Below, piece by piece: positions 60,488 through 64,000 of a DNA stretch of 64,000 nt. Source of the stretch: Spirosoma sp. KCTC 42546 (lineage in GTDB: Bacteria; Bacteroidota; Bacteroidia; Cytophagales; Spirosomataceae); NCBI RefSeq assembly GCF_006965485.1, contig NZ_CP041360.1:4878501-4942500 (forward strand), given 5' to 3'. The translations under genes and the position numbers were made by a program. Below the pieces are notes generated by a model. The model worked only from the letters and a program-made list of their open reading frames with translations. It made no database searches and was not told where the DNA came from. The stretch's first letter is position 1, and each line of letters begins with the position of its first letter.

Positions 60488-61888
60488 TTAATCAACATAT
60501 TGCCATTTAAAACCAGCATGAGTGGTTTTTGGTCGATAGTCTTTTATTGCGGAGTCGTAAGCCTTGCCTCTGCAAGCACACTGCACACTACCAATACAAA
60601 TACCTAACTCTTCTTTTATATCCTCTATTCGCTCCCACACCTTTATGACTTCACTAGACAATGGATCTATTTGGGCAATCTTTTTGCGCCATTTTTCATT
60701 TATGCCTTTATTTAGAGCCATTCGCCTTTCGGGTGTTATTGGCCTGCCAAGTTTGGCGCGATGTTCGGGCGAAAGGGTTTTGCCTATGTGAGATTCTGAA
60801 ATTTTTCGCCTTGTCGCATCGGATGCCCTTCGCCCCCTATTTGGGTTTTCATTGTGAGCATAAAAATGTTTTAATTTGGCCCTCATAACTTCTACTTGTT
60901 CGGCACTCCTTTTGACGCCCCTGCACGAACTGGCAACCTTAGCGATATTGTAGCCTTTTTTAGGGTCATAGCATTGGTAAAAATCCATCCAATACTGTTC
61001 GCGTTCATCCAACCTAGAAAGGTCTTCTACTCGCTCCAAAACTTCAAGATGAAAATTACCGATGCCATACTTTTTTAAGGCATTGGGGAATAATCCTTTA
61101 TTTCTTGATTCTCGGTGTCGGTAATATCGTTGGTAAATATCCTGAGCCTGACCAACGTAAATTTTTCCATTAATCTTATTAGTAAACTTATAGATGCCCG
61201 CAAAACTACATTCGGGCAAATCTTGCGGGTCATAGTTAGGATTAAATAGTTGTCCTGCTGGTACTTCCTTTTTCGGCCAAACTTGCCGAATCTCAACACC
61301 ATTCTTTCTAATAGCATCCCGAACAGTATTGGCTGATACCCCTAAACGCTTGGCTATTTGTTCGGAAGATTCGCCATTTTCATAATCAATGGCTACTTGT
61401 GCTTGCTGTTCCTCGGAAAGGCGGTAAAGGCTACGCTTTTCAATTCCCGACTCTCGAATAAGCTTAGATACAATTACATTACTAAATCCAATCTCTCTGC
61501 CAATTTCGTAACTGTTTTTCCCATCAACGTAAGCATCCAAGATGTATTTTTTTTGTTCATCGGTAAGGTGCTTACGAGTGACGACGTAGCCCGCTTCATT
61601 CATTATATTCGTAACGGTTCCCGTACACACATCAAACGCTTTGCTAATCTCAAGGCTGGAATTTCCATCCAAGTAGGCGGCAACTATTTGTTGCTTAATT
61701 TCCGGGGTAAGTATGGCCTTTTTCTTATTATACTTTTGTCTGGTAATACCAACCTCATTAACTATTCGGTTGACAATTCCGCTACTCATTTTAAATAATG
61801 CCGCAACCGACTTAATTGTGCCACCGGCTAGGTAAGCATTAATGATTGAATCATTTGACACATTAGCTTTGGTGCATTGATTAGCCAT
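60488..61888 (-). CDS. GIY-YIG homing endonuclease with four N-terminal HTH units
   Basis: The protein has 466 residues. Residues about 10-200 contain four similar HTH units of about 45 residues (for example TPEIKQQIVAAYLDGNSSLE, then ISKAFDVCTGTVTNIMNEAG; and LSEEQQAQVAIDYENGESSE, IAKRLGVSANTVRDAIRKNG). The GIY-YIG nuclease follows, with GIY at 231-233 and YVG at 244-246 and an Arg-rich helix after it. Three NUMOD3-like motifs (RRKISESHIGKTLSPEHRAK) and a C-terminal IENR1/NUMOD1-type segment (SVQCACRGK, AGFKWQYVD) complete it. The protein cuts specific DNA sites to spread its own gene. Four HTH units should give long site recognition; this many is unusual. Confidence 0.88.
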   Translation of the reverse strand: MANQCTKANVSNDSIINAYLAGGTIKSVAALFKMSSGIVNRIVNEVGITRQKYNKKKAILTPEIKQQIVAAYLDGNSSLEISKAFDVCTGTVTNIMNEAGYVVTRKHLTDEQKKYILDAYVDGKNSYEIGREIGFSNVIVSKLIRESGIEKRSLYRLSEEQQAQVAIDYENGESSEQIAKRLGVSANTVRDAIRKNGVEIRQVWPKKEVPAGQLFNPNYDPQDLPECSFAGIYKFTNKINGKIYVGQAQDIYQRYYRHRESRNKGLFPNALKKYGIGNFHLEVLERVEDLSRLDEREQYWMDFYQCYDPKKGYNIAKVASSCRGVKRSAEQVEVMRAKLKHFYAHNENPNRGRRASDATRRKISESHIGKTLSPEHRAKLGRPITPERRMALNKGINEKWRKKIAQIDPLSSEVIKVWERIEDIKEELGICIGSVQCACRGKAYDSAIKDYRPKTTHAGFKWQYVD

Positions 61889-62240
61889 TTTTCCTCTTCT
61901 TTTCCTTCTTTAATTTACGAAAACTCTTCGGGTAACTCTCTGTCTGCTCATGGCAGGAATGGCATAGGGTATGGCCGTTGTCGGGACACCATAAAGCCAA
62001 GCAACTAATAGCATCCTCCACCGTACCAAGGCCGTTCATCCTGACAAGGGTAGACAACTCCATCAGGTGATGAGCCTCAATCACTCGCTTACGCCCGTTA
62101 CGCTTGCCACATTGTTGACATTGAAAATGGTCACGCAAAAACACACTTCGTTTCCAGGCTTCGTACTGAGGCAATTTGCGAATGAGTTTAACCAAGCCCG
62201 TAACACTCATACGGGCTTGGTTTTTTGTCTCACTTTTCAT
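61881..62240 (-). CDS. HNH endonuclease
   Basis: The protein has 119 residues. A zinc-ribbon CQQCGKR, then EAHHL with the catalytic His, then HTLCHSCHEQTE form the beta-beta-alpha-metal HNH fold. Small HNH proteins of this type occur beside phage terminases and assist packaging or homing. The terminase is not present here. The gene overlaps the antirepressor gene by 4 nt and the GIY-YIG gene by 8 nt, so it belongs to one operon with them. Confidence 0.9.
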   Translation of the reverse strand: MKSETKNQARMSVTGLVKLIRKLPQYEAWKRSVFLRDHFQCQQCGKRNGRKRVIEAHHLMELSTLVRMNGLGTVEDAISCLALWCPDNGHTLCHSCHEQTESYPKSFRKLKKEKKRKNG

Positions 62241-62989
62241 TCCTCCACGTACTTGAGTTCCGCCATTATTAAGCCGTGGATTTTGTCTAAATGCCCATAG
62301 CGCTCAATGGCATCCAGCATGGATTCTCCACTCAAGCGGATCAAGCGGTATACGTTAATACTCCACACCTCGTTAAGCCGCTTATACAGGTAATTGTAGG
62401 TTTCTCCCTGTTCGGCTCCATGATACCCACAGTACTCGTTTACCCGATGCTTCACCGCTTGCCGCAAATCCGAAGCAGGTCGTTTGGGGGGATTGGTCAG
62501 CGAAGGGGTACGTTTTAGGTGAGGAGGAATAACCGATGGGCGAATTAGGCCCGAACTCCCTTTTATACTTTCCACCTCCGCCCGTAGTTGAGCCAGTAGA
62601 TTGCCCTGCTCCACCAACGCATGGGCCTGTTGCAGTAAAACCTGTTCCACTGACAGTAAAACCGGAGAAAGCTGTTGTTGGGCTTTCCGTTCACACTCCA
62701 AGAAGTACCGTCGGATTTCCTCCCCTTTATCGGTTCGGGCAAGCATGGACAGGCGTTTGGCAAAATCCACTGTCAAATGGAAATCCTTTGTCGCATTACC
62801 GCTCGACACTAGGTCGAACCCCTCCCAGTCTTCACCCTCTTTGCCGTAGGGATTATTAATGATGTTCTTTTTCGACCAGCGCGACCATTGCGAAGGGTCG
62901 AACCCTAAGAAGTCATACAACTCTCGAGCGGAGGCTACCACCGACGAACCTTGTTCGTTGTTGGTAATTCGGATGAGGTCGTTCATCAC
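62237..62989 (-). CDS. Phage antirepressor (AntA/AntB family)
   Basis: The protein has 250 residues. The N-terminal 100 residues carry the AntA/AntB pattern (SARELYDFLGFDPSQWSRWS, GEDWEGFDLVSSGNATKDFH, LTVDFAKRLSMLARTDKGEE, IRRYFLECERKA). The C-terminal 90 residues have an ORF6C/KilA-C-like helical region (LRQAVKHRVNEYCGYHGAEQ, YNYLYKRLNEVW). Such proteins inactivate the phage repressor and favour lytic growth. ATG 62989 overlaps the stop of the preceding gene. Confidence 0.9.
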   Translation of the reverse strand: MMNDLIRITNNEQGSSVVASARELYDFLGFDPSQWSRWSKKNIINNPYGKEGEDWEGFDLVSSGNATKDFHLTVDFAKRLSMLARTDKGEEIRRYFLECERKAQQQLSPVLLSVEQVLLQQAHALVEQGNLLAQLRAEVESIKGSSGLIRPSVIPPHLKRTPSLTNPPKRPASDLRQAVKHRVNEYCGYHGAEQGETYNYLYKRLNEVWSINVYRLIRLSGESMLDAIERYGHLDKIHGLIMAELKYVEE

Positions 62990-63333
62990 TTAGCCTTAGG
63001 GTCTTTTCGGTAGTTGCTGATAAAACTTTTCGTCCGATCTTCCACGGAAAAAATACTGACTTGTGGGTTAGAGGCAAGGTAATTGGCCTCAACAAGTTGA
63101 GCGGCTAACTCAAAAAGCGCATTCTGAATTTCCTGATAGGACTCTACCTCTTGCAGGTGACCCGACGCGGCTTCGTCGTCACCCTTTCCAAAGGCCAGCA
63201 ATAGGGCGCGAATGGAATTATTCTTACTTAACTCCAAGGCCCAATAAATACGGGTAGCCTCGGAATCTTGCTCGGGGTCGGTCGCAAAGGAAACGTTTAA
63301 GGTGCCTATAAACTCTGCTGTTGGCTTAGTCAT
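62986..63333 (-). CDS. Early prophage protein, 115 aa, unknown
   Basis: The acidic protein is predicted to be helical (RIYWALELSKNNSIRALLLA, YQEIQNALFELAAQLVEANY). No motif is recognised. It overlaps both neighbours by 8 and 4 nt and so is translated with the antirepressor. Confidence 0.6.
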   Translation of the reverse strand: MTKPTAEFIGTLNVSFATDPEQDSEATRIYWALELSKNNSIRALLLAFGKGDDEAASGHLQEVESYQEIQNALFELAAQLVEANYLASNPQVSIFSVEDRTKSFISNYRKDPKAK

Positions 63334-63871
63334 GACTCACCTCCTTTTTAGGCTTAAAAGCAGTGGTGTAGCCTGAATTGGTATTGAAGAACTCAAATTC
63401 CTCTTTTAGCTTATTAACATCATTAAGATGAGAAACAAAATCGCGTATCTCATACCGATACTGATTTAGGTCCACATTTTCACTACCTACCCAGTGCGAA
63501 AACATTTCGACCTGTAGACCTTCGCTTGAAGGAGTATCCCGAAAGTTCCACATTCGATACAACAGATCGAATAAGCCACTGAGGGTCTCTTCGTCACTGG
63601 CTATTTTTTGAAGGAAAGCCTTTTGCCAATCATCCGGCATAGAAAGGGTTTTGGCCGCATTTTGGGCCATTTGTGGAGGGGTGTTTGCATTCCTTCCCCT
63701 ACCCACGTAACTTTGTTCCGTGTTACACATAACTCGAAAGGTTAAATTGTTGCACATTGCCCCTTTGCTGAGTCTGCCAAGATTTGCAGCATTGGGGTTT
63801 TTATTAACTATCAATTCATTGCATACTGTCCAGCGGGCAACCCTATAGGTATTATATCGCCTTTTCTGCAT
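63326..63871 (-). CDS. First gene of the leftward early operon, unknown function
   Basis: From ATG 63871 (MQKRRYNTYRVARWTV) the frame has 181 residues. The part after residue about 68 (MAQNAAKTLSMPDDWQKAFL onward) looks like an ordinary soluble helical protein. The first 67 residues are rich in Asn, Arg and Cys and less convincing, so a start at ATG 63670 is possible. The upstream promoter (63885-63915) supports the longer form, while an opposing promoter at 63684-63715 lies inside it. No family is recognised. Confidence 0.5.
   Translation of the reverse strand: MQKRRYNTYRVARWTVCNELIVNKNPNAANLGRLSKGAMCNNLTFRVMCNTEQSYVGRGRNANTPPQMAQNAAKTLSMPDDWQKAFLQKIASDEETLSGLFDLLYRMWNFRDTPSSEGLQVEMFSHWVGSENVDLNQYRYEIRDFVSHLNDVNKLKEEFEFFNTNSGYTTAFKPKKEVSHD
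63684..63715 (+). promoter_or_regulatory. Rightward promoter TTTG-N20-TAACTTTG
   Basis: TTTG at 63684-63687, a 20-nt spacer, and TAACTTTG at 63708-63715 match the Bacteroidota consensus exactly, with the same spacing as the tRNA-Leu promoter. It points right, out of the window and against the early operon. It could express a repressor gene beyond the edge or an antisense RNA. Confidence 0.6.
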
Positions 63872-63884
63872 CACATTAACATAA

Positions 63885-63918
63885 CAAATATATCAATTGT
63901 CAACATATATATCAACAA
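63885..63918 (-). promoter_or_regulatory. Leftward early promoter with overlapping operator
   Basis: On the minus strand TTG (63915-63913), a 20-nt spacer and TATATTTG (63892-63885) form a promoter for the five-gene operon. An imperfect palindrome with TTGTYRAY half-sites covers 63897-63918, that is, the -33 box and most of the spacer, where a repressor would block it. Further ATATCAA and TTGATA words lie on both sides. Confidence 0.65.
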
Positions 63919-64000
63919 TAAGAATAAAAAAATTATTGATAGCGTACAATTAGGCCCAATCCTAAAACCTCCCCGATTTTTTGCAAAGTCACAATAGTTA

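Larger units (their letters stand above)
43107..64000. mobile_element. Prophage-like region, incomplete or running past the window
   Basis: The region holds a siphovirus tail module, an antirepressor, HNH and GIY-YIG nucleases and an operator-like control region. The left edge is placed after tRNA-Leu and its terminator; the right edge is not in the window. No integrase, terminase, portal, capsid, major tail or lysis gene was found, and no second copy of the tRNA-Leu 3' end was seen. The tail-fibre genes look markedly more GC-rich than the early genes. Confidence 0.75.

Overview
The window looks like the chromosome of a Cytophagales bacterium (phylum Bacteroidota), most likely a Spirosoma-like species. 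The evidence is a type IX secretion (type B sorting) protein with the gliding-motility C-terminal domain, two LytS/LytTR two-component pairs, DUF1080, DUF3127 and DUF1624 proteins, and promoters of the Bacteroidota form TTTG-N20-TAnnTTTG. The genus is an inference from gene content; no rRNA is present.

Positions 1-43,000 are ordinary chromosome. In order they hold: a cut-off GT39-type membrane glycosyltransferase and a GT2; an RluA pseudouridine synthase; small secreted, AhpD-like and TPR proteins; a VapBC-type toxin-antitoxin pair whose PIN toxin lacks a normal start codon; a LytS/LytTR pair; an SDR, a DUF1624 acyltransferase-like protein, a DUF1080 protein and a Kelch protein; a nitronate monooxygenase remnant; an Lrp regulator divergent from alanine dehydrogenase; a group II truncated haemoglobin; a methyltransferase-GT2 fusion; a second LytS/LytTR pair; a phosphatase, a thioesterase, malic enzyme and TrpS; a heme peroxidase operon; a deoC-isomerase-PAP2-HhH run; RlmD; a T9SS type B protein; tRNA-Lys and tRNA-Leu. 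Many gaps between these genes carry palindromes. One family, seen at five loci, is built from a 9-nt unit RGTGNAGTR in head-to-head arms.

From tRNA-Leu (42,931-43,012) to the right edge the DNA is prophage-like. A siphovirus tail module runs leftward (tape measure, distal tail protein, tail hub, then four adhesin-like proteins, one of 1369 residues with a signal peptide). At the right edge a tight five-gene leftward operon encodes two unknown proteins, an AntA/AntB antirepressor, an HNH nuclease and a GIY-YIG homing endonuclease with four N-terminal HTH units. No terminase, portal, capsid, major tail protein, lysis gene or integrase is visible, so the element is partial, rearranged or continues beyond the window.

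Between the tail module and the early operon lies the most unusual part: a rightward four-gene cassette (58,175-60,001) bracketed by a 23-nt direct repeat and three TTTCGTAC/GTACGAAA hairpins. Its first gene fuses an ECF sigma region 2-like domain to a receiver-like domain whose phospho-acceptor position reads Asn, an arrangement recalling the PhyR anti-sigma decoys of Alphaproteobacteria. Two of the other genes share a small domain I do not recognise. This cassette is the best candidate here for an undescribed system.
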